This document shows positions 42,052 through 51,540 of a stretch of DNA of 64,000 bases, piece after piece. Both the position numbers and the translations under genes were made by a program. This DNA is from Gordonia aichiensis NBRC 108223 (GTDB lineage: Bacteria > Actinomycetota > Actinomycetes > Mycobacteriales > Mycobacteriaceae). The stretch's first letter is position 1. Each line of letters opens with the position of its first letter. Where the stretch lies: positions 310,001 to 374,000 of the forward strand of contig NZ_BANR01000004.1 of NCBI RefSeq assembly GCF_000332975.1, read 5' to 3'. The notes below the pieces were generated by a model, which was given only the letters and a program-made list of their open reading frames with translations, had not been told where the DNA came from and ran no database searches.

Positions 42052-44238
42052 TCAGACGCTCCGGTGGATCAGCAGCGGCATGACGGCGGTGGCCCCTGCC
42101 TCGCGCAGTGTCGCGGCGGCCAGGGTGATCGCCCATCCTGACCGCGACTCGTCGACGACGAGCAACACATTCTGCCCTGCTGCTTCGGCAGGCGGCTCAC
42201 CCAGATGATCGCGCCAGTATGCGGCCTCGACGCCGCCCGGCGCGTCCCGGTCGGGCGGATCACCTTGCCGCACAGGCAGATGGCCGCCTGGCCGTTTTCC
42301 GACGACCCGCAGATGTTCAGCCAGCTGGTCGGCAAGGGTGCTGCCGGTCAGCCGCAGCGACATGATGATGTCGGGCCGCAGCCCCGACTGCCGTACCCAC
42401 GCCGACAGCGTTGCCACCGCAGCATCGCCCAGGTCGGCGAGCGCCTGCCGGTCGTTGTTGCGGGCTGCCGTCAGCAGCTCAGCCCACTCGGGAGCATCCG
42501 CATGCGCCAGAACCCTGCCGGGTTCGGCCGCGAGATCGGCGGCGATGCGTCCGCGACGTCCGAACTCGCCGCCGGGCCACATCTTGCGTGGTTCGAGAAT
42601 CTGGGCGGAGCGTCGAAGGTTGCCGGTGATCGTCCGCACGATCGCGGGATCGACGTCGGCGGTCAGCGGCGGGGTCAGAGCACCGGTGCACACCGAGCAG
42701 CGCCCGCACGGCGCAGCCTGCGGATCGTCGAGCGATTCGGTGAGCAACTGCATGAGACACCGGCGGCCCGCGATGTAGCTGCGCATGATGTCGGCCTCCC
42801 GGCGCCGGACCCCGACCACCCCGTCGTAGTGTGCGGCGTCGAACGTCCACGGCACACCCGTCGCCGACCAGCCGTCGGGGCCGCGTTCAGTGGCACCGTC
42901 GACCGCAAGCTGTTTGAGCATCAGCTCGATCCGTCCGCGCCGCTGACCGGTCGCGGCCTCCAGGGATGGCACCGACATCGGTTCGCCGGCGGTGCGCAGC
43001 GCGGAGAGTACCGAGTCCATCTTCGCGGGATCGGGGATGGTGGCGGTCGCGAAGTACTCCCACACCGAACTGTCGGTGGCCGACGCCAGCAACATCACGA
43101 CGGCGTCGTCGAGCGCGCGCCCGGCACGCCCGACCTGCTGGTAGTACGACACCGGTGACGGCGGCGATCCGACGTGCACCACGAACCCGAGATCTGGTTT
43201 GTCGTAACCCATTCCGAGCGCCGAGGTGGCGACGAGAGCTTTGACCTCGTTGCGTAGCAGCGCGTCTTCGAGGTGGTGACGACGATCGGCGTCGAGCTGC
43301 CCGGTGTACGCCTCGACAGCGATCGAGTCACCGTGGACCGCACGGATGGCGTCGACGAGCCGCTCGGCGTCGGCGACGGTGAGCACGTACACGATCCCCG
43401 AGCCGGGAAGCTCGGGAAGGTGCTGTGCGACCCACCCGTATCGGTCGATCGGTGACAACCCATCGATGACGTTCAGGTGCAACGACCTTCGTGCAAGCGG
43501 ACCGCGCAGTACCAGCGTCTCCGATTGCTGGCCGCCCCCGCTCAGCTGCGCCGCGACGTCGTCGGTGACCCGACTGTTGGCCGTGGCGGTGGTCGCCAGA
43601 ACAGGCGTCTGGGGATTGAGTGACTGCAGGACGTCGGACACTCGACGGTAGTCGGGGCGGAAGTCATGGCCCCAGTCGGAGATCGCGTGAGCCTCGTCGA
43701 TGACGAGCAGTCCCAACTCGCCCGACAACGCGTCGAGTACTCGCCTGCCAAATCCCGGATTGGCGAGACGTTCCGGCGAGACGAGCAGAACGTCGAGGTC
43801 GCCCGACCGCAATGATGCCTCGATCTCCGACCAGTCATCGACGTTCGACGAGTTGAGCGTCGCTGCGCGCAAGCCCGCCCGCTGAGCTGCGGACACCTGA
43901 TCACGCATGAGGGACAACAGTGGCGACACGATCAGCGTCGGACCGCGTCGATGCGACCGCAGGATCGCCGTCGCCGTCCAATACACCGCCGACTTTCCCC
44001 ACCCCGTCGCCTGCACCACCAGAACGCGAGGCCCGCTCGCTCCGCTCCCGGCGCCGGGTTGATTCGGCCCGCTCGCTCCGCTCCCGGCGCCGGGCACCCT
44101 GGCCGCCGGTCCCAGCAAACCCGCCACCGCACGGAGCTGGTCCTCACGCAGGCGGGCGCCATCGCCCGCGATGCTCGTGATCACCGCGTCGGCGACCGCC
44201 TGGTCGTCGTCGGAGAGTGCTACGGATGTACTCGTCAT
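42052..44238 (-). CDS. RecQ-family DEAH helicase with C-terminal PRTase-like extension
   Basis: A 728-residue helicase. Walker A is ATGWGKSAVYW (about 75), DEAH box is VIDEAHAISDWGHDFRPDYR, and motifs TTATAN and QQVGRAGRA follow. RecQ-type zinc Cys residues lie at CGRCSVC. The C-terminal ~100 residues contain VLLVVDESRSGWAITLAA, which resembles a phosphoribosyltransferase-like PRPP loop. The N-terminus contains a 12-residue tandem duplication (PGAGSGASGP twice). ATG 44238 is set by TAGATT 7 nt upstream; the longer frame is rejected. Confidence 0.85.
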   Translation of the reverse strand: MTSTSVALSDDDQAVADAVITSIAGDGARLREDQLRAVAGLLGPAARVPGAGSGASGPNQPGAGSGASGPRVLVVQATGWGKSAVYWTATAILRSHRRGPTLIVSPLLSLMRDQVSAAQRAGLRAATLNSSNVDDWSEIEASLRSGDLDVLLVSPERLANPGFGRRVLDALSGELGLLVIDEAHAISDWGHDFRPDYRRVSDVLQSLNPQTPVLATTATANSRVTDDVAAQLSGGGQQSETLVLRGPLARRSLHLNVIDGLSPIDRYGWVAQHLPELPGSGIVYVLTVADAERLVDAIRAVHGDSIAVEAYTGQLDADRRHHLEDALLRNEVKALVATSALGMGYDKPDLGFVVHVGSPPSPVSYYQQVGRAGRALDDAVVMLLASATDSSVWEYFATATIPDPAKMDSVLSALRTAGEPMSVPSLEAATGQRRGRIELMLKQLAVDGATERGPDGWSATGVPWTFDAAHYDGVVGVRRREADIMRSYIAGRRCLMQLLTESLDDPQAAPCGRCSVCTGALTPPLTADVDPAIVRTITGNLRRSAQILEPRKMWPGGEFGRRGRIAADLAAEPGRVLAHADAPEWAELLTAARNNDRQALADLGDAAVATLSAWVRQSGLRPDIIMSLRLTGSTLADQLAEHLRVVGKRPGGHLPVRQGDPPDRDAPGGVEAAYWRDHLGEPPAEAAGQNVLLVVDESRSGWAITLAAATLREAGATAVMPLLIHRSV
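44030..44094. repeat. Tandem 29-bp repeat inside the RecQ-like gene
   Basis: An identical 29-bp unit occurs at 44030-44058 and 44066-44094, a 36-nt period. It encodes the PGAGSGASGP repeat, just before the Walker A segment. Exactness suggests a recent duplication. Confidence 0.75.
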
Positions 44239-44245
44239 GTCCGCC

Positions 44246-44251
44246 AATCTA
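44246..44251 (-). promoter_or_regulatory. Leaderless promoter -10 of RecQ-like gene
   Basis: TAGATT on the minus strand is 7 nt before ATG 44238. Confidence 0.5.
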
Positions 44252-44353
44252 GTGGCGCATACCGACGACAGCCTTTCACCAGGCCAGACGTTCACAGCAA
44301 GCTGGCAGGGTTGACGCAGAGTGGATGAAGTTTGCCCGCCGAATCTAGTACCC

Positions 44354-45619
44354 ATGACGACAGAAGCCCTCCCGCAGGCCGCGGCACCCGTGACGATCGT
44401 CGCCGACACCTCACCCGACGCTCCGGTACTCGACATCGTGGTGCCGGTCTACAACGAAGAGGCCGACATCGCACGGTGCTTGCGGCGGTTGCACGACCAC
44501 CTTCGCGCGCACGTCCCGTTCTCCGCTCGCATCACCGTCGCCGACAACGCCAGTGTCGACAACACCGTCGCCATCGCCGCAGAACTCGCAGGCGAACTCG
44601 GCGGCATCCGTGTCGCACATCTCGACCAGAAGGGGCGTGGTCGGGCACTCAAGGCGGTGTGGACGCGCAGCGACGCGCGCATCGTCGCCTACTGCGACGT
44701 CGACCTGTCCACCGATCTCAACGCACTGATGCCGCTCATCGCGCCGCTCGAATCAGGTCACTCCGACATCGCGATCGGTTCACGACTCTCCCGCGGCTCA
44801 CGGGTGGTGCGCGGACCGAAACGTGAATTCATCTCGCGCTCATACAATCTCATCCTCCGTACGACGATGCGCGCCAAGTTCTCCGACGCTCAGTGCGGGT
44901 TCAAGGCCATGCGCACCGACATCGCGCGTCAGGTCCTGCCGTACGTCGAGGACACCGGATGGTTCTTCGACACCGAATTGCTGGTACTCGGTGAGCGCAT
45001 CGGCCTGCGCATCGCCGAGGTCCCGGTCGACTGGGTCGACGACCCGAACAGCACCGTCGACATCGTCTCCACGGCCGTCGACGATCTCAAGGGGTGCGCA
45101 CGCGTCGGCTACGCGCTTGCCCGTGGCCGCGTACCGATCACAGAACTGCGCTCGACGGTCGGTCGTGCGCGGGCCGCAGGTCCCGACATCGCGGGTGTGC
45201 CGCACGGTATGGTCGGCCAGCTCGTCCGGTTCTGCGTCGTCGGCGTCGCGTCGACCGCCGCGTACGCGGTGCTTTATCTGCTCCTGCATTCGATGCTCGG
45301 CTCGCAGGTGTCCAACTTTGTCGCCCTGGCGGTGACCGCGGTCCTCAACACCGCGGCCAACCGCAAGTTCAGCTTCGGGGTGCAGGGCCGTGAGGACGCA
45401 CTCAAACACCAACTGTTCGGGTTCGGCGTCTTCCTGTTCGGTTGGGCGGTCACCGCGGGCGCGTTGGCGGGATTGCACTCGCTGGCCCCAGGGGCGTCCA
45501 AGCACATCGAGTTGCTGGTGTTGATCATCGCAAACCTCGTGGCCACGACAACCCGGTTCGTCGGTCTGCGCTGGGTGTTCCGCGCGCATCTCCGGCGCAC
45601 AGCGCAGGCCCCGGAGTGA
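44354..45619 (+). CDS. Family 2 glycosyltransferase with GtrA-type membrane domain (YkcC-like)
   Basis: A 421-residue protein. The GT2 domain is about 25-255 (VVPVYNEEADIARCL, DVDLSTDLNAL carrying the DxD-type site, DPNSTVDIV). The GtrA domain has four helices (about 285-410). It resembles polyprenyl-phosphate sugar synthases. The pairing with a GT39-type gene 61 nt downstream recalls B. subtilis ykcC-ykcB, where the lipid-linked sugar is handed to the second enzyme. ATG 44354 is the first sensible start. Confidence 0.85.
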   Translation: MTTEALPQAAAPVTIVADTSPDAPVLDIVVPVYNEEADIARCLRRLHDHLRAHVPFSARITVADNASVDNTVAIAAELAGELGGIRVAHLDQKGRGRALKAVWTRSDARIVAYCDVDLSTDLNALMPLIAPLESGHSDIAIGSRLSRGSRVVRGPKREFISRSYNLILRTTMRAKFSDAQCGFKAMRTDIARQVLPYVEDTGWFFDTELLVLGERIGLRIAEVPVDWVDDPNSTVDIVSTAVDDLKGCARVGYALARGRVPITELRSTVGRARAAGPDIAGVPHGMVGQLVRFCVVGVASTAAYAVLYLLLHSMLGSQVSNFVALAVTAVLNTAANRKFSFGVQGREDALKHQLFGFGVFLFGWAVTAGALAGLHSLAPGASKHIELLVLIIANLVATTTRFVGLRWVFRAHLRRTAQAPE

Positions 45620-45680
45620 CACCGCAACACACGACAGATCAGCCCACACCCACGAGTACGACCGAACCAGAATCGAGACG

Positions 45681-47870
45681 ATGACAACCACCACAACTGC
45701 ATCGGCGACGGCCCCGGATTCCCGGGGCCGAACCCGCGTCGACGACCAGGCGTCGACACCGGCCCGCGCCCGCCTGTGGCAGCGACTGTCGCTGGGCGCG
45801 CTGCTGATCGTGACGACGATCATCAACCTCGTGAATCTCTCGGCCAACGGCTGGGCCAATTCGTTCTACTCCGCCGCCATCCAGGCCGGCTCGCAATCGT
45901 GGAAGGCATGGTTCTTCGGGTCGTCGGACATGGCGAACTCGATCACCGTCGACAAACCGCCTGCGTCGCTGTGGATTCCGGCGCTCTCGGTGCGGCTCTT
46001 CGGGCTCAACTCGTGGGCGATCCTCGTACCCAACGCGCTGATGGGCGTTGCGGCGGTGGCGCTCCTCTACTCGATGACACGCAAGTACTTCGGACATTGG
46101 GCGGGAATCCTCGCAGGCGCGACGCTGGCGCTGACCCCCGTCGCGGCGATGATGTTCCGGTTCAACAACCCGGAGGCACTGCTCATCCTGTTGATGATCG
46201 CCGCGGTCTGGGCTTGCCTCAAAGCCGTTGAGACAGGACGGCTTCGGTGGATGATCCTCGTCGGAGTGTTTGTCGGCTTCGGCTTCCTCACCAAGCAGTT
46301 GCAGGTGATGCTGATCGTGCCCGGCCTCGCGATCACCTACTTCGCGTTCGGGCCGGGTGGCTGGGGTCGACGCCTCGCATACTGCTTCGCCGCGCTCGGC
46401 GCGATGATCATCAGCGCGGGGTGGTGGCTGCTTGCCGTCGCGCTCTGGCCGGTGTCATCCCGTCCCTGGATCGGCGGCTCACAGCACAACTCCGTGATGG
46501 AATTGACGCTGGGCTACAACGGCTTCGGACGCCTCAGCGGCAACGAGACCGGAAGTGTCGGACCAGGAATGGGACGCGGCAGCAGCTACGGCGGCGGTGC
46601 ATTCGGGCCGGGTGGTATGGGAGCCGAGATGGCAGGCGGCGGTGGCCCCGGTGGCCCGGGTGGGCGCGGCGGCATGTGGGGACAACCCGGTGTGCTGCGT
46701 ATGTTCCAACCCGAGCAGGGCGGCCAGATCGCCTGGCTCATCCCATCCGCACTGCTGCTCGGCATCGCCGCGCTGATCATCATCGGTCGCGCAAGGCGTA
46801 CCGACACCCGTCGTGCATACCTCGTGGTATGGGGACTGTGGCTGCTGGTCACGATGGGTGTTTTCAGCTTCATGGCTGGGATCTTCCACAGTTACTACAC
46901 GGCGGCGCTCGCCCCGGCCGTCGCAGCAGTCCTCGCGGGCGGGGCCGCAGTCGCCTGGCGTGCGCGAGAGAACGTCTGGGTGCGGTGTGCGCTGGCCGCA
47001 GCTGTGTGGATCGCCGCGATCTGGGGGTTCGCACTGCTCGCGAGGTCGTCGGACTTCGTGCCGTGGCTGCGCTATGTGGTGTTGTTCCTCGGGATCGTGG
47101 GCGGGGCCGCCATGCTGTTCGCGCAGCGCGCCTACATCGGTGCGCTCGCCATCACGATGTCGGTGATCGCGGCGCTGGCAGGTCCGTTCGCCTACACCGT
47201 CGACACGATCTCGACGGCCAAGCAGGGATCGATCATCAGTGCGGGACCCCGCGTCGAGGGCGGGTTCGGCCCGGGCGGCGGAATGCGCATGGGTCGCGCA
47301 GGCTTCGGCGGGGCTCGCGGTATGTCTCCCATGGCGGGCGGTCCCGGCCAGCCTGGTCAGGCGGCCCAGCAACCCGGTCAGCCGGGTCAGGTGGGCCAAC
47401 AACCCGGGCAGCCGGGCCAGCAGGGGCAGATGTGGCAGCCCGGGCAATCCCAGAACGGTACGGGCTCGCGATCTGCGCGTGGCGGGATAGGAGGCCCCGG
47501 GGGCGGACTACTCAACGGTTCCAAGCCCAGCGCGCAGATGTTGGCGATGGTGAACGCCGATGCCGAGAACTTCACCTGGGTGGCCGCGGCGGTCGGGTCG
47601 AACACGGCCTCGGGCTACCAACTCGAATCCGGGCACTCGGTGATGCCGATCGGCGGATTCAACGGAACGGATCCGTCGCCGACGCTTGCGCAGTTCCAGA
47701 AACTCGTGGAGGACAAGAAGATCCACTACTTCATCGGCGGTGGTGGTTTCCCTGGCGGAGGTTCTGACAGCACCAGGCCGTCGAGTCAGATCACACAGTG
47801 GGTTGAGCAGAACTTCACCGCGACGACGGTTGACGGAGTCTCCGTGTACGACCTGACAGCTCAGCGGTAA
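45681..47870 (+). CDS. GT39/ArnT-like glycosyltransferase (YkcB-like) with low-complexity loops
   Basis: A 729-residue polytopic protein of the ArnT/PMT glycosyltransferase type. It starts with a membrane segment, then the catalytic region NSITVDKPPASLWIPALSVR, followed by about ten helices. Extracytoplasmic loops are low-complexity: a Gly-rich stretch (about 290-330) and a Gln-Pro-Gly repeat (about 550-595). It would transfer a sugar from the lipid-linked donor made by the preceding GT2 enzyme to an envelope acceptor; which one is unknown. Confidence 0.84.
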   Translation: MTTTTTASATAPDSRGRTRVDDQASTPARARLWQRLSLGALLIVTTIINLVNLSANGWANSFYSAAIQAGSQSWKAWFFGSSDMANSITVDKPPASLWIPALSVRLFGLNSWAILVPNALMGVAAVALLYSMTRKYFGHWAGILAGATLALTPVAAMMFRFNNPEALLILLMIAAVWACLKAVETGRLRWMILVGVFVGFGFLTKQLQVMLIVPGLAITYFAFGPGGWGRRLAYCFAALGAMIISAGWWLLAVALWPVSSRPWIGGSQHNSVMELTLGYNGFGRLSGNETGSVGPGMGRGSSYGGGAFGPGGMGAEMAGGGGPGGPGGRGGMWGQPGVLRMFQPEQGGQIAWLIPSALLLGIAALIIIGRARRTDTRRAYLVVWGLWLLVTMGVFSFMAGIFHSYYTAALAPAVAAVLAGGAAVAWRARENVWVRCALAAAVWIAAIWGFALLARSSDFVPWLRYVVLFLGIVGGAAMLFAQRAYIGALAITMSVIAALAGPFAYTVDTISTAKQGSIISAGPRVEGGFGPGGGMRMGRAGFGGARGMSPMAGGPGQPGQAAQQPGQPGQVGQQPGQPGQQGQMWQPGQSQNGTGSRSARGGIGGPGGGLLNGSKPSAQMLAMVNADAENFTWVAAAVGSNTASGYQLESGHSVMPIGGFNGTDPSPTLAQFQKLVEDKKIHYFIGGGGFPGGGSDSTRPSSQITQWVEQNFTATTVDGVSVYDLTAQR
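47340..47450 (+). repeat. Tandem low-complexity coding repeat (Pro-Gly-Gln)
   Basis: Degenerate 9- to 12-nt repeats such as CAGCCGGGTCAG encode a Pro-Gly-Gln-rich segment in the glycosyltransferase loop. Such tracts expand and contract by slippage. Confidence 0.7.
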
Positions 47871-47949
47871 CACAGACGTCGATCGACAACCGCAGATTGG
47901 GATCGGTCCAGTGTCAGTTGTGCGAACTGCCATCGGCGTCCGGTGACGT

Positions 47950-47964
47950 TAAGGTTCTTCACCG
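47950..47964 (+). promoter_or_regulatory. Leaderless promoter -10 of LtrA gene
   Basis: TAAGGT (47950-47955) lies 8 nt before GTG 47964. It argues against the upstream in-frame GTG at 47943. Confidence 0.5.
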
Positions 47965-49091
47965 TGGCAGTGACGATCGGACATCGGTTGAGCCGGATGA
48001 CGGGCCGCGACCCGCACGAGGAGCAACGCGCGGCGACCAACCTGGAATTGTTCTTCGACCTCGTCTTCGTGGTGGACTTCTCGGTCTCCGGGACCCAGGT
48101 CGCCCACTACCTGGCTGAAGGGCATTGGCGTACAGCCGTCTTCGGATATGTGCTGTGTACCTTCGCGGCGATCTGGGCGTGGATCAACTTCAGCTGGTTC
48201 TCGTCGGCATTCGACACCGATGACTGGTTCTTCCGCGTCATGGTGTTGGTACAGATGGTCGGCGTTGCGATCCTGGCGTTGGGCGTCGCGCCTGTGTTCT
48301 CGTCGATCGAGCACAACGAGCACGTCGACATCCGCGTGCTGGTGACCGGATACGTGGTGATGCGACTGGGGTTGCTGACCCAGTGGCTGCGAGCCGCTTC
48401 GCAGAGCAGAAAGTACCGCAGGACGTGTCTGACCTATGCGTTGATGATCTTCATCGCCCAGGTCATGTGGGTGATCGTCGCGATTGTCGACCTTGCGCTG
48501 TGGCCGACCATCGTCGCGATCCTGGTGTGTGCGTTCGTCGAGATGCTCGGTCCGTGGATCGCCGAGAACAAGATGGAACCCACGCCGTGGCATCCGCACC
48601 ACATCGCCGAGCGGTATTCGCTGCTGACGATCGTCACCCTCGGCGAAGGCGTGGTCGGAACCGTGGCCGTCCTGCAAGCCGTCGTCGAGGAAGAGGGCTG
48701 GACGACGTCGTCGGCGGTGTTCGGTCTCTCTGCCATGGTCATGACCTTTGCGATGTGGTGGATCTACTTCACGGTTCCCGTCGGCGACGCCCTGCACACC
48801 AACAAGGCCAAGTGCTTCCAGTGGGGATACGGACACACGGTCATCTTCATGGCGGCCGCGGCGACCGGGGCAGGACTCGAGGTTGCTGCGTTGTGGACCG
48901 AACACGAGGCGACCATCAGCGCCGGGGCGGTCGTCGCCTGTGTCGCGGTACCGCTGGGAATCTACTGCCTGTCCGTGATCGGCATGTACGACTATCTCGT
49001 CAAGTTTGACCCGACCTCGATGTTGTGCGCGGTGGGAGCCGTCGTCCTTCTCGTCGCCGGGGTGTGGATGGCTTTCGCGGGGTGTCGCTGA
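47964..49091 (+). CDS. Low temperature requirement protein A (LtrA) family membrane protein
   Basis: A 375-residue polytopic membrane protein of the LtrA family (PF06772). ATNLELFFDLVFVVDFS and HPHHIAERYSLLTIVTLGEG are the family hallmarks. Predicted about ten helices. Biochemical activity is unknown; the name comes from a Listeria cold-growth phenotype. Start selected by the -10 box; an ATG at 47997 is an alternative. A tiny ORF follows with a short overlap. Confidence 0.82.
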   Translation: MAVTIGHRLSRMTGRDPHEEQRAATNLELFFDLVFVVDFSVSGTQVAHYLAEGHWRTAVFGYVLCTFAAIWAWINFSWFSSAFDTDDWFFRVMVLVQMVGVAILALGVAPVFSSIEHNEHVDIRVLVTGYVVMRLGLLTQWLRAASQSRKYRRTCLTYALMIFIAQVMWVIVAIVDLALWPTIVAILVCAFVEMLGPWIAENKMEPTPWHPHHIAERYSLLTIVTLGEGVVGTVAVLQAVVEEEGWTTSSAVFGLSAMVMTFAMWWIYFTVPVGDALHTNKAKCFQWGYGHTVIFMAAAATGAGLEVAALWTEHEATISAGAVVACVAVPLGIYCLSVIGMYDYLVKFDPTSMLCAVGAVVLLVAGVWMAFAGCR

Positions 49092-49210
49092 CCGCGGCCA
49101 TCGTGGTGGTCACGCTGGCGCCGGTGTTCGTCGTGATCGTCGACGAGGTGTTCCGCGTGCCGCGGCGGGCGCGCGTGCTGCTGGAGATGGGGGTCGACGC
49201 CGCGGTCTAG
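49082..49210 (+). CDS. Possible small membrane protein downstream of ltrA
   Basis: A 42-residue ORF starting with GTG 49082 that overlaps the end of the LtrA gene by 10 nt. It contains a predicted membrane helix (TAAIVVVTLAPVFVVIVDEV) and a basic C-terminal part. There is no clear Shine-Dalgarno. Coding status is uncertain. Confidence 0.3.
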   Translation: MSLTAAIVVVTLAPVFVVIVDEVFRVPRRARVLLEMGVDAAV

Positions 49211-49251
49211 GACCTGCGCAACCTGTGCTGCTCGCCGCGGTATCCACCCAC

Positions 49252-49265
49252 TAGAGTCATGGGCG
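49252..49265 (+). promoter_or_regulatory. Leaderless promoter -10 of purD
   Basis: TAGAGT (49252-49257) is 7 nt before GTG 49265, which gives the canonical [14 protein letters not shown] start. The ATG at 49259 is only 1 nt from the box and is rejected. Confidence 0.55.
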
Positions 49266-50518
49266 TGCGCGTACTAGTCATCGGCTCGGGCGGCCGTGAA
49301 CACGCCCTTCTCCTCGGCTTGTCCCGCGACCCGTCGGTCACCGATCTGCATGTCGCGCCTGGTAACGCGGGCACAGCGGCGATCGCCACCACTCACGCGG
49401 TCGACGTCGCATCGGCCGACGCTGTTGTCGCGTTGGCGAGGGAGATCGCTGCCGATCTCGTGGTCATCGGTCCCGAGGTGCCCCTGGTCCTCGGCGTCGC
49501 CGATGCGCTACGTGAGGCGGGATTCGCGACGTTCGGCCCGGGTGCGCAGGCCGCGCAGATCGAGGGATCGAAAGCCTTCGCCAAAGACGTCATGGCCGCA
49601 GCGGGCGTGCGCACCGCGCGCAGCGAGGTCGTCGACAACCCGGCCAGACTCGACGCCGCGCTCGATCGCTTCGGGCCGACCTGGGTCGTCAAGGACGACG
49701 GCCTGGCCGCGGGCAAGGGCGTTGTGGTCACCACCGATCGTGCTGCCGCGCGCAGTCACGCCGCCGAGTGTCTCGAGATGGGCCATCCCGTGCTGCTCGA
49801 GAGTTTTCTCGACGGCCCAGAGGTGTCGCTGTTCTGTCTTGTCGATGGCGAGACCGTCGTACCGCTCATCCCAGCCCAGGATCACAAGCGTGTGGGCGAC
49901 AACGACGCCGGCCCCAACACCGGCGGCATGGGCGCGTACGCCCCGCTGCCGTGGCTGCCAGACGACGTCACGCGGCAGATCGTCGACGATGTGGTGAAAC
50001 CTGTTGCCGCCGAGCTGGTTCGACGCGGTACCCCCTTTTCCGGACTGCTCTACGCCGGACTCGCGATCGGCAAGGACGGGCCTGCCGTCGTCGAATTCAA
50101 TTGTCGCTTCGGCGATCCGGAGACGCAGGCGGTACTCGCACTGTTGAGATCGCCGCTCGGGCAAGCACTCAACGCGACGGCAACCGGAACCCTCGCCGAC
50201 CTCCCTCCGCTGGAATGGGCCGACGGCGCCGCTGTCGTCGTGGTGATCGCGGCGGAGAACTACCCGGGCAAGCCTCGCACGGGCGATGTCATCACCGGTG
50301 CGGGCGGCGAGGGCGTGCTGCACGCGGGAACGGCCCTTGGCTCAGACGGTCAGGTCGTGTCGTCGGGTGGTCGTGTGCTCGGGGTTCTCGGTGTCGGTGC
50401 CGACCTCGCCGAGGCGCGAGTGCAGGCATACGAGCGGATCGATGCGATCAAACTGCCCGGCTCACATCACCGCTCCGACATCGGCAAGGCCGCTCTCGAC
50501 GGAGAGATCAGCATCTGA
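49265..50518 (+). CDS. purD: Phosphoribosylamine-glycine ligase
   Basis: A 417-residue ATP-grasp enzyme making glycinamide ribonucleotide, the second step of de novo purine synthesis. It shows [15 protein letters not shown] at the N-terminus, an ATP-binding segment [13 protein letters not shown], the signature [20 protein letters not shown], and RFGDPETQ. It is convergent with the esterase gene downstream. Confidence 0.95.
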   Translation: MRVLVIGSGGREHALLLGLSRDPSVTDLHVAPGNAGTAAIATTHAVDVASADAVVALAREIAADLVVIGPEVPLVLGVADALREAGFATFGPGAQAAQIEGSKAFAKDVMAAAGVRTARSEVVDNPARLDAALDRFGPTWVVKDDGLAAGKGVVVTTDRAAARSHAAECLEMGHPVLLESFLDGPEVSLFCLVDGETVVPLIPAQDHKRVGDNDAGPNTGGMGAYAPLPWLPDDVTRQIVDDVVKPVAAELVRRGTPFSGLLYAGLAIGKDGPAVVEFNCRFGDPETQAVLALLRSPLGQALNATATGTLADLPPLEWADGAAVVVVIAAENYPGKPRTGDVITGAGGEGVLHAGTALGSDGQVVSSGGRVLGVLGVGADLAEARVQAYERIDAIKLPGSHHRSDIGKAALDGEISI

Positions 50519-50533
50519 CCACTGGGGGAGGAC

Positions 50534-51514
50534 TCAGCGTGCCAGTTCGCGACCGAGGAACGCGACCTGGTCGGGAAGTACGCTGCGCCAGTAGCGGTTG
50601 GTGTGCCCGCCCGCAGCCGTACCGAACGCCGCGGGCGGATGTAGTCCCGCCGCCCACTGGCGGGTGTAGGTGTAGAACTGATCGCTCGACCCGATGGTGA
50701 TCAGCAGCGGGATCTTGTCGAAGGCGCGCTGCTGCCCGAACAGCGAATTGCGTTGGTAGTCCTCGAAACTGTCGAAGGCGCGAGCCGGGTAATTGCGCGG
50801 ATCCGCCCACAGTGCGGGCGAACTCACGGCGATTGCGGCCACGCGTGGTGCTCCGAGCAGTGCCCCGAGGCGCAGCGCGCCGTACCCGCCCATCGACCAC
50901 CCGAACAGGCCGAGCCGTTCGGTGGACAGATCGAGCTCACGATTGCTCGCCAGCATCGGGATGAACTCGTCGAGAACCATTGCGCCGCCGTCTGTTCCAT
51001 CAGCACGTGCATGCCAATAGTTGCGGGCTCCGTCGACCGCCGCGATGGCGAAAGGCGCGTTACCCGCGTCGACGTGATCCTGCAACACGGTCTGGATGCT
51101 GAGCTTGCTGGTGAAGATCGACTGCTCGTTGGTGTTCAGGGCGTGGAGGACCACCACGACGGGGAGCGTGCCCGTCACGCCCGACGGACGCGCAACCGCC
51201 CACCGTGTCGGCCGGCCGCCCATTTTGGCCGACACGAAGCTCCCCGTCAGAAGTTTCGGTCCCTCGGGGATCGGGGCAGGGGATGTCTCGACGGGCAGCT
51301 CGTCGTCGGCGGACCGGGGAGCTGCCCGGCGCTCCTCCACGGCTACCGCATCCGATCGTGAACATGCCGACAGCGAGAATGCGGACAGGGCGCCTATCGA
51401 CCCGACACCGAGTGCGGACGCCAGAAGGGTCCGACGGGTCGGCTGCGCCGCCGATGCGTCGGAGTCCGTGTCAGCCTGTGCGGTTGCGTCGGAGAGGGGG
51501 TGATCGGTGCTCAT
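50534..51514 (-). CDS. Lipoprotein esterase of alpha/beta-hydrolase fold (Rv0774c-like)
   Basis: A 326-residue exported protein. A Tat-type RR motif (TRRTLLASALG) and lipobox SACS (Cys ~51) suggest a membrane-anchored lipoprotein. The nucleophile motif is GWSMGGYGALRLG. The fold recalls S-formylglutathione hydrolase/antigen 85-like esterases. From memory M. tuberculosis has an exported esterase, Rv0774c, close to purD. ATG 51514 is chosen; a GTG three codons upstream is possible. Natural substrate unknown. Confidence 0.82.
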   Translation of the reverse strand: MSTDHPLSDATAQADTDSDASAAQPTRRTLLASALGVGSIGALSAFSLSACSRSDAVAVEERRAAPRSADDELPVETSPAPIPEGPKLLTGSFVSAKMGGRPTRWAVARPSGVTGTLPVVVVLHALNTNEQSIFTSKLSIQTVLQDHVDAGNAPFAIAAVDGARNYWHARADGTDGGAMVLDEFIPMLASNRELDLSTERLGLFGWSMGGYGALRLGALLGAPRVAAIAVSSPALWADPRNYPARAFDSFEDYQRNSLFGQQRAFDKIPLLITIGSSDQFYTYTRQWAAGLHPPAAFGTAAGGHTNRYWRSVLPDQVAFLGRELAR

Positions 51515-51540
51515 CGAGTTCACAGGATAGTGGGCACCGG

